A stretch of DNA of 64,000 nucleotides, from contig JAPTOF010000010.1 of NCBI GenBank assembly GCA_028554755.1, forward strand, positions 15,528,501 through 15,592,500, in the 5' to 3' direction. Numbering within the stretch: the first letter of the stretch is position 1; each line of letters opens with the position of its first letter. The stretch comes from Cordia subcordata. Its lineage: Eukaryota; Streptophyta; Magnoliopsida; Boraginales; Cordiaceae. The notes beneath the pieces are model-generated. The model was not told where the DNA came from. It was given only the letters and a program-made list of their open reading frames with translations, and did no database searches. This document shows positions 20,159 to 31,476 of this stretch, in pieces. The position numbers were made by a program, and so were the translations under genes.

Positions 20159-22124
20159 TGATGTGTTTATTTTGTGTGTTTATCTATTGCATGTATATAC
20201 TTGTTTTGAGGTATTTTGAGCTTTATTTAATGAATTAGTATAGCATTTAGGTCATAATTGTGCATATTAAGGTTTACATGTTCACAGTTGAAGTTAAGAC
20301 TTAAATGCTACACTAATATGCATTTATTGCTTATTTTAGATGTGAATTGGGAAGATAACAGGAGCTTGATTGAGGGTTCTTGGAGTGAAAAACAAAGCCA
20401 AGGGTGTTTTGGATGTAAAGGAATGAAGAAAAGTGCATTTAGAAGTGGTCGAGCAAATGAAGGAGCGACAGAGGTGAAACCGAGCGCAACATGAGCCAAA
20501 TTCGAAGCTTGCTACCTAAAAATGACATGGAAAAATTTTGAAAATGTTTTAGGGTGAAAAAGATGGCTTGGGAGATCCCCTATGGCGATACGAAGCAATA
20601 GAGAAAAACAATGCGCGAATCGGAGCCAAAACGAACAAGATATGAACATTTTACTATGAAGACAGAGGTCGACTAGCCGAATCAAAATCTGGGCCAATTT
20701 TGGCCGGACAACTTAGTCCCAAAGCTGGTCGACCGGCTGGGCCCTCAGCTGGACGCATTAACAGCTCTATTTAAGCCACTTTTCAGCCATTTTTTAAGGA
20801 GAAGAACACCCAAATCAAACACCTATTTCCCTAAACCCAAAATCCACCAAAAATAACCTCACGCACTCACTTCTAAACACATTTAACACTTGGAATCAAG
20901 GATCCAAGAGGATTAAACACTAGGATTTGGGGCACAGCTCATGGATTGTAGAGCTTGGCTATGGATAGAAGGATATCTTTCTTTTATCCTAGGTTTAATT
21001 ATATGTGATTAAACCTATGTAGGCTGATTATATCTTATATTTATGGATTGATTATTACTTTTTATTAATGGAAACTTGATGGATTTATGTATATATGCTT
21101 TATGCTTAGGGCTTTACATACATGTCTATGTGTTTGTTGAAATTCCTCAATGATGTAGCATATGTATATTGAAGTCTATTGTGTTATTAACCATTTCTAA
21201 ATCATTATGCTAGCATGTCTATGTGTTTGTATGGTGATTACATGAAGGGGTATGACTATATACATGTCTATGTGTGTGTTAGCATACTTAATAGCATAAA
21301 TAGCTTATATTACATACATGTTGAGTGCCATTGCCTAAATTAGTGTAATCTAAGTATATCTATGTGCCAAGTAGTAGAAAACCCCAGAATATTCTCGAAT
21401 GCCATGCCCTAGATGTTTTTGCTTTGCGCTCAAACATTAACACCCACTATTGTGATGATGATCGATGGTGCATAACTAGTGGCTAGCCTAGGTCGAGTCT
21501 CCCTTAGCTTTAAATTTAGCTAATGGGTTTCAGGGTAGGTTAGTCAACTATAGATGGACTAGGTCTTAGCTTTAAATCCAGCCAATGGTTTAGAAGCTAG
21601 GGTTAGATCGAACTAAGTCGACTAGAATCCTAACTAGCCAACCCTATAGCCCTAAGTCATAAACACCATACGCCATGGCTCTAGGGGTCGACACCTAGGG
21701 ACAGATTCGCATTGAGTCTTAGGGAGTAATTAGGAGACTAGACGAGAGCAACTGAGTTTAATCCATTAAGGAACCCTAACAAGAAGTAATAATCACCCAT
21801 TTGCAAGCTGTAATCACCCTATTCCCCATTTCCATGTGTTAGCATCCCCTTAGATTGCTTGGTTCCCCCATCACACACATACACACCGTCTTTTTATTTC
21901 CCTATTCTTAGATTAGGTTTATTTTTCCCGAGCTCTCTTTAAACCAAAAACCCCAAGAACATTGTAGTTAGGACCTCAACACGTAGCTTTTAGGACGCAC
22001 TTAGCTTAGGACACCATACACCTTAGGCCTCCCCATGGATTCAACCCCATACTCACACACACTGTACTACACACGCCCCATGCGCTTGCGGGCTATTTAG
22101 GCTTGTGCCACGAGAGAGTGATCA
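20159..22124 (+). mobile_element. 5' LTR of gypsy element G1
   Basis: Starts TGATGTGTTTATTTTGTG and ends GAGTGATCA, 1966 bp, followed after six bases by the primer site. It contains a GGTCGACC cluster with decayed words (about 20665-20745), a TATTTAAG box (20768-20775), three CATGTCTATGTGT words (21121, 21214, 21263), hairpin units 21504-21523 (fully paired, loop TTAAATTT) and 21566-21585 (one mismatch), and the conserved end. It inserted into the copia E RT. The matching duplication on the far side was not found because later events removed that flank. Confidence 0.88.
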
Positions 22125-22130
22125 AGTTTT

Positions 22131-22148
22131 TGGCACTATTGCTAGGGA
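22131..22148 (+). other. Primer binding site of G1 (decayed tRNA-Asp type)
   Basis: TGGCACTATTGCTAGGGA follows the LTR end by six bases. Five positions differ from the tRNA-Asp complement, all transitions, as expected after cytosine deamination. Confidence 0.8.
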
Positions 22149-22302
22149 GGCAACAATTTTCTAGTTTTTTTTGTTTTTGTGTGTCTTAGCTTGTTATGTG
22201 TTTATCTTTTTTTAATGTTTTTATTGTTTTGATTAATGAAAGAAAAATTCAAAAAAAAGTTTTGTTGAGCATTGTAAAGAGGTTTACTTGTGTCAATTAA
22301 TC

Positions 22303-22690
22303 ATGAATGATCCTAATGCATCACAGTTGTCACTTGTATCCTCTTCCCCACCACCCGAACGTGTTCCCATTGCATGTCGCATTTGTGGAAGTTTTATGCA
22401 TCCAACTATTTTCTATCACCATGAAAATTCCCTACATAGGGCTAGTGCTAAGTATGACCCCTATCGTCATGCATCATCTCATGCATCTTCATTTAGAAAT
22501 CATGACTATATGAATGCATATTCTTGTTATTTCAATATATGTGGAAGCTGAGCTCATGATTCTAATACTTGTCCTACCTTCCACCCTTATCCCCGATTGT
22601 ATACTATGCTCTATACCCCTAGCAATCATATGCCCATGCATGTATCTTCATCCTATCATCATGATTCTAGGGAGCAACATCATGCATCTT
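22303..22690 (+). pseudogene. G1 ORF1: tandem zinc-knuckle protein without capsid
   Basis: ATG at 22303 opens a frame running to TGA at 22549-22551 and readable beyond. It carries two knuckle-like blocks. CRICGSFMHPTIFY has the spacing C-x2-C-x4-H-x4, but Tyr replaces the last Cys. FNICGS.AHDSNTC has C-x4-H-x4-C, but Phe replaces the first Cys and the Trp codon is TGA. The first block resembles the G2 gag knuckle CALCSESTHTTIAC. No capsid core precedes it, unlike G2 and M, so G1 seems to keep only a nucleocapsid-like part. RNA binding is inferred from the knuckles. The ORF is interrupted at 22691 by a poly(A)-tailed insertion. Confidence 0.65.
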
Positions 22691-22858
22691 TTTTTTTTTT
22701 TGCGGCGTAAGAAAAGTTTATTTCAACGCAAATTTGTTCAAGTACATTGCAATACCCCTTAAATCAAAAGATACAACAAGCCAAAACAAACCAAGATTTG
22801 AGAGGGTGAATCAAAAATAAGGAAAAAATCAAACACAAAAAGAAACATCATGCATCTT
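22676..22858 (-). mobile_element. Poly(A)-tailed retrocopy with 15-bp TSD, minus orientation
   Basis: The 15-mer AACATCATGCATCTT occurs at 22676-22690 and again at 22844-22858. Between them lie 153 bp starting with a T-run (22691-22701). On the minus strand this is a short unique sequence with AATAAA (22717-22722) about 15 bases before a terminal poly(A). A long target duplication, poly(A) tail and poly(A) signal indicate a 5'-truncated copy of a polyadenylated RNA inserted by LINE machinery. The body has no clear coding frame, so it is probably a 3' UTR; a SINE is less likely. The insert splits G1 ORF1. Confidence 0.88.
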
Positions 22859-23280
22859 CGTATTGGGATCAAGATGACTCTTCATATTTTCCACCTCATT
22901 GCTTTGAAAGTCCATCTTCTACACCATCATTTCCTACCCAAACTTCCTCTAAGTTTTATAATGGTTGTGCTTATAATGACCCCAATCAAGATATTTACCA
23001 TTTTCACTTGATTGAACCCTCTTCTATTATGTCTTCATTCTCAGAGCAATTAGATCAAATGCTTGAGAAATCCCAATCTCTCCTCCGATCCAATCAAGAG
23101 GAACTAGAGAGTTTGAAGAAAGACACCAAATCTCTAGGTGAGCACTTGAAGAGAATGGTTGAGAGTGTGCAACTTATGAACGAGAATGTTGAAATACCTT
23201 TAGAACAAGTTGATGGGATAGAGATAAAACCTAACATTGAGGTGACTAGGGTGAAAAAGATGATGTATTGGAGAGACAAT
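22859..23280 (+). pseudogene. G1 ORF2: coiled-coil segment
   Basis: After the insertion the G1 frame continues; 23008-23280 is open. It encodes a heptad-like stretch from SEQLDQMLEKSQSLLRSNQ through LKRMVESVQLMNENV, rich in E, K, Q and L, likely a coiled coil, followed by an acidic tail to TAG at 23281-23283. A short similar stretch may remain in H1 near 45-110. There is no similarity to capsid, protease or RT. The next ORF overlaps in another frame (23268), suggesting a frameshift within one original reading frame. Function unknown. Confidence 0.55.
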
Positions 23281-24436
23281 TAGAAAGAGAGTTTGACGGA
23301 GAGATAACATCATGTAGTGAGGATGAGGATGAGCTTAATGACAATTGGGTTCTTGACGATTCCTTTGGATATGTCTTAGAGGAAGTAGTACCCTATCTTC
23401 CTAAGCTTTCAAAGCCTTTCATTGAGTCACGTGAGCCTTTTCTTTCTCCTTATCCTACATATTCCACACACTTGGAGGTTGAAACTCATGATCATAGCAC
23501 TCATTTGAATTTCAAGTCCTTATTTAAGGAGTCTAGGGTATACACTTCCCTTGAGCATTCATGCATCAATGACCCAAAATTCGTTGAGTCCCCATTGTCC
23601 TCTCTATATGTGCCTACCCCTTGTGAGAAGCATGATGGTGAGATGACACTCACTAGCGATGAATGTATAGATGGATTTGAAGAGACTTTAGCTAATGATG
23701 GTTTAGAGTCATCCATTGGGGAAAACAAGATATCAATTTTGGAGGTTTTAGATGATAAGTCTCCTAGAGTTAAGAATCATGGTGTTGAGGAGAATAGCAA
23801 CTCTACGAAGGCATATGAGAAAGAATTGGTGTGTTTGGAAGAACGATATATGGGTCTCTTTGGATGTTTGATGATTCATTGATGGAAATAAAGTCCATTA
23901 AGATGGAATCCACCTTTCGTGAGGAGTTAGAAAGACCTAGGCTTAAGCATGTTATGTCTTGTGGAGAAAAAGAGTGTGGTACTTCATTGTCCCTCATCCT
24001 TGCCCTTCCTTCTACAAATGTCATTCCCATTCCCCTTTCCCATTTTGATGAATCTCCTTCTTTGGAGCTCACATTTATACCTTCTAGTTTAGAACATTTT
24101 CATCTAGGGCTAGATAGCAGTTCTCTCATGTTGCATATATTAGACCTATCTTTGACCCGTGGGGAAGGTGCGTTTGTAGCCCTTGATTATAAGAAGAAGA
24201 CGATGGGGTGGCTAGTTAGAGAACACATGGGGCATGATCTTTCAAGCTTATACATGACACCTTCCACACTTGCGCACACATTTTCATTTGATGTTTCAGG
24301 GTGGAATCTTGAAAAGAAGTGCATTGTACATTCATTGCCCCATCATTTGTTGCATGATCCTTTTCCCTCTACAGTTTGTGCATGGTTGAATATCCGACAA
24401 TTTGTGCCTCTTAATTTTAAACATGTATTACTCTAA
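23268..24436 (+). pseudogene. G1 ORF3: acidic region plus linker-derived C-terminal domain
   Basis: Two overlapping open frames (23268-23882 and 23831-24436) form one ancestral ORF with a frameshift near 23850. The first is acidic (EDEDELNDN) and aligns with the middle of the G2 ORF (for example DECIDGFEETLANDGLE with NEFIEAFDKILARVDLE). The second holds SLELTFIPSSLEHFHLG, ILDLSLTRGEGAFVALDY and KKKTMGWLVREHMGHDLS, which aligns ungapped over about 65 residues with the pre-RT linker of element M (15 of 50 identical up to the shared GW). A tail of about 75 residues (TFSFDVSGW, VHSLPHHLLHDPFPS) follows and is shared by H1, G3 and more weakly G2. No RT follows. Confidence 0.78.
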
Positions 24437-25737
24437 TACTAGTGCCCGGCTGGAGGTGTTAAATCTAGCACTGCTAGAAAGCACCCTAGACACGTTTATA
24501 TTTTATTTTCTTTCCTTGCTTTTCCTTTTCTTTTATTTATTTTTAGTATTATCATTCTATGATTTCTATTTTTCTTCTCGTTTGCTTTCTTTTTTTTAAC
24601 ACTTCCAAGTGTTGATCCTCACCTCTATCATTTCCCATTCTTCATACACCTTGTTTATCATTTGATGATGCCAATGCAAGCTTGCATGGCAATGCTACTA
24701 ATCGTGTGCTTTGAGTGTTTATGATTTATTAAGAGACAGGGATTAGTAGTTGAGTCATTATCTATTGGAATCGAAAAGCTTCAAAGAATGCAAGGTTGTA
24801 TCTATCTTTTCTCCACTTGTCCCAATATATCTACCCCATCCCTATCACCCTTAATTGCTTTATATCACCTATTTGCTTGTTTGTGCTTTTGTGCTATTTG
24901 CTTGAGGACAAGCAAAGTTTAGGTTTGGGCGTATGGGAGTTTGGTTTTCTTATTATATACTTTGTATAGGGTAGATTGCAATATGTGCTTTAAAATGGTG
25001 AAAATGTTTTCGATTTTTATGCATATTGAGTTGTTTATCTCTTGGTTTATTGAAGTGTTGGCTTTTGTGACTGATTTAATTGATTGGTGAATAGGAGTTG
25101 CATTATGGGGAATGAATATAGTGAAATGAAAATTGGGTCTCGGAAAGGATGTCCTTGAAGTTGTGGGGAGTGAGGACCTTTAAGAATGACCCTTGTAGCC
25201 ACCCTATAGCTTGGTAGGAAAGAGTATTGAAAAAGGGTTGTTGATATAAGTGCCCCTTCCTTGAATGGTTCTTTTTTATGTGTCTAAGCCTTTCTTTTCC
25301 TTTGTTTTTTTTGTAAATGCAATGCAAAGAATGAAAAATCTAAAAAAAGTTTAAAAAAGGCAAAAAGGTGCAAAAATATCAAAAGAAAAAAAAAGTGAAA
25401 AAGAGAAAAAGCCAAAGGCACCAAAAGTTTTGTGAATAAGTGTATAGTGACACAATGTCAACTTATCACAAGTTATCTTCTATGTAGATATGTGAATAAG
25501 GCTTTTTATAATCCATTGTTTATGTATATTTTGTCTCTTCTTGTCTTTGAGGCTTTGTGCATGTTGGGGAGGCCATGTTAGTTGAGGGGGTATGAAATCT
25601 CAACATCCCGAGTGCGTGCATTAGAATCCTAGGCTTGTGGTGGTTTAGCTACTCGTGAACTTTCCACGAGATTCGAGGCCCTTTATGAGTAGAAGGAGGA
25701 TTCGAAAAGACTTGAGGATCTCTCCACAATAGGAATG
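24437..25737 (+). other. G1 3' region, cut by copia-like LTR F
   Basis: Contains the post-ORF motif (24469-24499), a T-rich spacer, the internal PPT-like block (24900-24934), an A-rich tract (about 25329-25420) and the GACACAATG segment with AACTT-ATCAC-AAGTT near 25460. It resembles 47411-48660 of G2 throughout. It stops at 25737, before the terminal polypurine tract, where the F sequence begins. Confidence 0.78.
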
Positions 25738-25895
25738 TGTTAGGAATAGTGTCCTAAAGTCAGTCATCTATTGTATTTCTAGAATTGTTTACATACGAGT
25801 TATATTAATAATATTTGGCCATTACATCATATCACACTCTCTTCTCTTATTTTGATCATGATGTAGCTCCTTAGAATAATTGTGTGGTGCTGTAT
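25738..25895 (+). mobile_element. Left part of copia-like LTR F
   Basis: TGTTAGGAATAGTGTCCTAA is a typical copia LTR start, placed inside the G1 3' region. After 158 bp it is broken by gypsy LTR B2 and seems to resume at 29103 (ATCATGTGAATAAGG). No polypurine or primer site adjoins it. Confidence 0.65.
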
Positions 25896-28800
25896 TGATT
25901 TGTGCGTGTTTGTATCTAGTTTTCGCATGCATGTTTAGAGGTGTTTAGAGCGTAATTGAGTGCACTTAGTATAAAGTTTATGCATATTTATTAATATTTG
26001 TACATAATGTATTTTGATGCACAAATACTACACTAAGTGTTATATTATATGTTTTAGGAGTGTTTTAGAAGGGTTCAAGCTTACATGAGGAAGAAATGAG
26101 CTAATAGATGAAGACCAGAAGAAAAGGAATGAAGAAGACTCGGAAGAATTGCCAGTCGACTGGCTAGGTCGACCAGCCACCCCAGAGAACATAAAAATTA
26201 AGCGGTCGAGTTGCGCTCCAGAGCTGGTCGACCGGCCAAGTCAGAAAGCCCCTATTAGTACCCACTTCACCAAACACCTTAAATCACCATCTAAATCCCG
26301 TACCAAGCCAGGATTGAAGCATTAAACAAAGATTTGAAGGATTTGTACGGATTTGCAAACAAGAATTTAGGGAAGTTCTTCTTGTTCTTTCTCTATTTCT
26401 TGTAAATATGTTACTAGATTAGGCTAGATTTAGGGTTGATTGTTGTTGTATATTAGATTAGGGCTTTGAATAATGGATTTGTGTAGATCTTTGGCTCTTA
26501 ATACATGTTTGTTTACATAAATATATGGCATGATTCAATATGTCTATGTATTGGAAATCAAACATGTCTATGTGTTTGTTAAAACACCTAAGTGAATAAG
26601 CATGTGTTATTTGTGCTTCAACTTCTCTTATCTACTTATATGGGTGATGTAATTGTGCTTAATCTCATGGCTTTGCTTAGTAGAGTAGGCTTTAGCTTTA
26701 AATCCAGCTAATAGGTTACATGCTATGTTTAGTCAAGTTTAGGTGCTAGTCCTTGGCTTTAAACCCAACCAAGCGGACAAGTTAACCTAGACTAGAGTAT
26801 CCCTCACCCATATTAGTGTTGGTTAATCAAGCCTTAATGTCAAATAGTGTTTAGGTGTTAGTCTTTGGCTTTAAACCCAGCTGATGTGTTGAGTTTTTGT
26901 GTGTGCTTGCATTGTAATTTACCTATGTTTAAGAAGTATTAAGTGCTCAAAAAGATGCATTGGTGTAGTACTTTTGATAAGAATAGGCTTAAGCATAAAC
27001 AAATGTACATATTGAGTTTAAGAGACAAATTGCTACACTAATTGCTTGTTTTCAATGATTTAGGTGAACTTTGGGTTAAGATTGAGATTGGGCGATGATA
27101 GGCGATAAAGATGGAATGAGCCGGTCGACCGGCTAGGTCGACCGGCCACTCCAGAGAGGTGCCAAAAATAGCCGGACAACTAAGTTGACCGTCCAGAGAG
27201 CATCACCAAAAAGCCAGTCGACTGACTAGGTCAACCGGCAGTTCGTGAAAAGTCAATATAAAAGCCCGATTTTTAGACTAAAAAGGGGGATCTTTTGGGA
27301 GAGCTTTTTGGACAAATTTTTTTAGAGAGGATTTTTACACCCATCACACACACACACTTAACCCTAGTCTTCACCTACAACACACACACTCTCTCACACA
27401 TTTCTTCACTTTGGAGCTAGAGAATTTAGAGGGTTTCAACATTTGGATTCAAGTTTGCTCAAGAGCTTTATACAAGATTAGCTAGGATGAAAGGGAAGCT
27501 TCATAAACTCTCTTTCATTTAATCTTTTATTATGATTGAGTAGACTTGAGGAGGGTGATTTTACTTATGTAATTGGTTAGCTATATACTCTTATTATATG
27601 GGATTAAATGGCTGATTATATATACATGTTTGATTTTCTTGTTCAAATGGTTATTTTCTCATTCATGTCTAAGTGTTTGATTAAATGCCTAAATGAGTAA
27701 CATGTGTATAAATTGAAGTCTATTTATTACTAAACACATCTAATCCATGCTATAATCATGTCTATGTGTTTATATGTGGATGCTATGAAGTGGGTAATGC
27801 TTATATTCATGTCTATGTGTATATTTGCATGCCTAGTAGTGAATATGACTTCGATAACGCATACATGTTGGTTGTTAAGTGCTTCTAATGGTGTAATCCA
27901 AGCATGACGATGTTTGGTAGTCAAATAGGCCTCTTTATTAGCGAACACCTTGGCTTAGAACATGTATGAATGCGTTAATAGGTTAAATCCTACTATTGTG
28001 ACCTTAGAATGATGAAGCATAATTTAAGGCTAGCCTAAGCCAAGTCTCCTTTGGCTTTAAATCCAGCCAATGATTTAGGTACTAGGGTAGGTTTATTCTA
28101 AATCACCTAGGAAGCTAGTTAATCACTCTTAAGGCCCTAGGTCATAAGGATCACATCGTAGCTATAAGAGGCGCCACTTAGGGACGGACCCGCACCGAGT
28201 CCTAGGGGTAAATTAAGTCATTAATTTAGCAACCTAGTTAAGAGCAATCAATAAAGTAAGCCATCATTCTTTAATCCCATAGCAATTGAGTATAGAATAA
28301 CCCATTCATAAGTTAAAGTCACCCTAACACCTTTCCATTTGTTAGTTCCTCTAGATTAGCTTATCCCCCACTTTTCTCAATTCCATCGTTTAGTTCGATT
28401 CATTTTAGTTAGAGCTCCTGACCATTCAAAAATCCAAAATCCCAAAAATAGATTGTTTAGATTTCTTATTTTGAGGCATATTCTAGAACACACACGTAGA
28501 ATCCATCCCACAACATAGCCTCCCTGTGGTTCGACATCCGTTCTCGCACACACTACACTACATCGATCCGTGCGCTTACAGGTCTTTAGAGCTTGCACTT
28601 AAAGAAGTATATCGCCAAAAGGATAAGTTCTAAGTATGAATTGTGTAGGCTAGAAGGGATTGGCCCTTAGCTTTAAATCCAACTAACGGGTTAAACCACT
28701 AGTATTGGTTAAGAGAGGCCCCGATCAACACAATGGCAATAGAAGTCTTGAGCCTTAGATAGACCTCATCCATTACCATAGCCCAAGTCCAGTTGCAACA

Positions 28801-29102
28801 TAATCGCCCTAGGTTACCTTCTTCTTTGTTAGTTTTTCCTTCCTTAGTTTGGCTCCTTTAAGTTCCTCCATAGATTAATTTTTATTTTCCTTTTTTCGAG
28901 CTCCCTTTGATCCCAAAGAAACCACACACACGTACATAGCTAGTTTGAGGCACCCGAGCACGTAGAGACCAAACTAAGGTAGCCTCCCTGTGGAGACGAT
29001 ACCCATACGTACGCACTATACTAGACATGATCCATATGCTTGCGGGTGTAAAACTTGGTTGTATTTGTGACTCATTTTCACATACTACCGAGAACACGAT
29101 CA
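25896..29102 (+). mobile_element. Solo gypsy LTR B2, itself interrupted by LTR A2
   Basis: Starts TGATTTGTGCGTG and ends ACGATCA; sequence belonging to it is 25896-26881 and 28613-29102 (about 1.48 kb). It is colinear with L1 (709-2334), including the GGTCGACC cluster (about 26155-26240), hairpin units 26692-26711, 26753-26772 (one mismatch) and 28667-28686 (one mismatch), and the CCCTGTGGA end. A third hairpin unit is cut after its 5' arm by A2. Flanks TGTAT (25891-25895) and TGTGG (29103-29107) agree at three of five bases. Confidence 0.82.
26882..28612 (+). mobile_element. Solo gypsy LTR A2 nested in B2
   Basis: Starts TGATGTGTTGAG inside a hairpin unit of B2 and ends near GAAGTATATC, after which the B2 sequence AAAAGGATAAGTTC resumes. 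It carries GGTCGACC words (about 27118-27240), TATAAAAG (27257-27264), three CATGTCTA-type words (about 27664, 27757, 27808) and a fully paired hairpin unit (28051-28070). A 72-codon antisense ORF at 27730-27948 parallels that in the M 5' LTR. The target duplication is too decayed to fix the right end to the base. Confidence 0.82.
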
Positions 29103-31476
29103 TGTGGGATCATGTGAATAAGGCATGGTCTAATTGTTCTTAAAATCTGTTCATAACCGAATGACGGAATTAGTACTAAGACATCAATTCCTTCGAGTAG
29201 AGGTTATTGTTTGTCACATGGCTTGATCTTTCTCATGACCAATGGGTGTTGAGACACTAGGGCAACACACAGGTAGGGTGTGGAGACATGCTTACTGAAC
29301 TTGACTTGTTTACAAGCATCCTATGGTACTTACCCTACTGTCAAAGGATTGCTTGTGGTGCACATGGTTGTAGTATTCCCTTCAACCTAAGACTACCATA
29401 GATGCTTGTGAATTACTCCTCGATCTTTGGTGCCAAACTACCCGAATTTCCAATTTGGTGACGAAGGGTTACTGGGTATGAGCAAGTGTCATGAAGCCAA
29501 TGTGCAGAACAAGATGGGATTGACTAGCTCCGGGTACTGAGAGAATGATGTTCCATCTAGTCCTAACTCGTTCAGTCTTTGGCCAAAGCTTTCTGTGTGA
29601 TGTATGAGGAGACATGTCGTGATAAGTCATGACAAGATTAGGACTTAATACAAAATAACTAATTAGGGGTTTGACAGTTGGCTATGCTCCTAGGGTTGTT
29701 TTAGAATATCGAGGGTCATAGGGGATATGCCATAGTTCCCAGGTTCATTGATAGCTGTCTTGCAATTTTTCAGCTTATCCGGACATTGGGAACCATTGCT
29801 AAACGATATCTTCGATTAGTACAGAGATTGTCCTTGTATTACCTGCTTAAGTTGAACCTACAGAGTCACGCAAAAGGTCAAGAATTTTATTGATGGATTG
29901 ATCTAATATATTTAATTGAGAATTAAATATTCTATTATTTAATTGTGAATTAAATAAAGGAATTAATAATGAGTGTATTTGAATATTTAAATAGAAAATA
30001 AATATTTAATTTTAATTATTAAAAGTTCACAGATTTAATTTCATTTATTTTCTACTAGCACAGAAAATGTGGCATGAATTAAATCTTGGGCTAAATGGGT
30101 TAAGAATTAAATAGAGATTTAATTTATAATTGGGTTAAAAGGTTTGGGCCCAATTGGGTAGGAGGAAATGAGCCTGGGACTTAGGACCTACTGAATAACA
30201 TTTCAATATTTTTACCATCTATGCTACATGCCTCTTTGGGTCTAATGTTTATTCTTTAATTTAAATACTACTGCTACTGGCATAGATAATAGTGTATAAT
30301 TTAATTAAAGATTATGTTAATTAAATTATATATTTATTAAATAGTTTATTGAATGCCTACAAATTATTTTATGTGATAAAATTGATTTGTCCTTTTCAGT
30401 AGATATTTGATATTTATTTTAAAATCCATTATTTGTCAAAAATATGTTTTTGACACCCAATTAGTTTTTAAAATTGTTTTTTAACTAATTGGGTAGGCCT
30501 AAAATTTTTGAAAAATTTGTTTTTCACCCTAATAGTCTCAAAATTAGTTTATTTAATTGGTAAAGTCTCTAATTTGTCAAAATTGAGATTTTGACCCCAA
30601 ATAATTAAAAAGGAGTTTTAATTATTTGGTAAGGTCATTAAATTTACTTAATTTGATTAAATTTATCTAATTATTGTGTGATAAAATCATGAAAATATTT
30701 ATGCTCTTTTATTTTGATGTATGACATATTATGAGATGGTTATGGGCTTGCATATCATGTTTATTAATTATTTTAATTAATTTATGAGTTTTTAAATTGG
30801 GCCTGCAAGCCCAGCCTTCTCTTCAATCTAGTTGTAAAATCCCTCTCCTAAGTGATGTATCCCCTCCTTTAGAAGGAGTTCTTTATATGATGTAACTATA
30901 GGTTTTAGCACTATCAAGACGAGAAACTGAAGACCAAGAAGCTGAAGGCCTGGGTTTGTCCAGGTTTCTAAAAATTAAAATGTAATAATTTAGTTCTGCA
31001 TGATAGAGTGGCCCATGATGGCTCTAGTGGGCCACACTAGGAAGGCCCATAACCACATGTATGTGCTTATATAAATTGGTTAGGTGGTTATGTGTGTTAT
31101 TTTGTTTGCCAATCGATTAATTAAACTTGATAATTAAAGGTTTGGCTATTAAACAAGCATGCTCGTTTAATCAAACAAATCCCCTAAAATTTATTAGGTC
31201 CTTAAAGTGACTTGGACATAGGGATGTCCAGATCATTGCCTCACATTAAAGTAAATGATAATGGGCCCAATACTCTAATAAACGTTGGATGCCCTTAGGT
31301 CTAACTTTTATTGGAATATTCGGATTATTATTTACTAAATGAGACCCTTGGAATCCCTTCGGACTGGTGAGTAGGTGGGCCGACCTCAGTCGGGTCTACT
31401 TATTGGGGTCGAAGGAAAACGTTGGGAGTTCATGTTAATGGTTTGACCTAACCAAGCTTTTTAGTGGAAGACCTTA
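29103..31476 (+). other. Remainder of copia-like F and unresolved AT-rich sequence
   Basis: The first few hundred bases read as continuation of the F LTR. From about 29880 the sequence is strongly AT-rich with repeated TTTAATT/AATTAAA words and two long perfect inverted repeats (30455-30494 and 30597-30629). A TTTATATGATG TATA-like site lies near 30890. No ORF with recognisable domains is present and no primer site was found. The right limit is the minus-strand copia C LTR at 31477. Whether one LTR or several fragments make up this 2.4 kb is unresolved. Confidence 0.5.
30455..30629 (+). repeat. Two consecutive perfect inverted repeats
   Basis: ACCCAATTAGTT (30455-30466) pairs with AACTAATTGGGT (30483-30494), a 12-bp stem with a 16-nt loop. 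CCAAATAATTAAAA (30597-30610) pairs with TTTTAATTATTTGG (30616-30629), a 14-bp stem with a 5-nt loop. Each is preceded by an AATTTGTCAAAA...TTTTGAC block, so they are two diverged units of one repeat. Confidence 0.85.

Noticed and set aside
20258..20697. ORFs of 60-78 codons on both strands (also near 41625-41912 and 48968-49192)
   Set aside because: All lie in gypsy LTR U3 at homologous positions with inconsistent frames and no domain.
29880..30800. AT-rich stretch as scaffold attachment region or replication origin
   Set aside because: Base composition alone is not evidence. Only the inverted repeats are reported.
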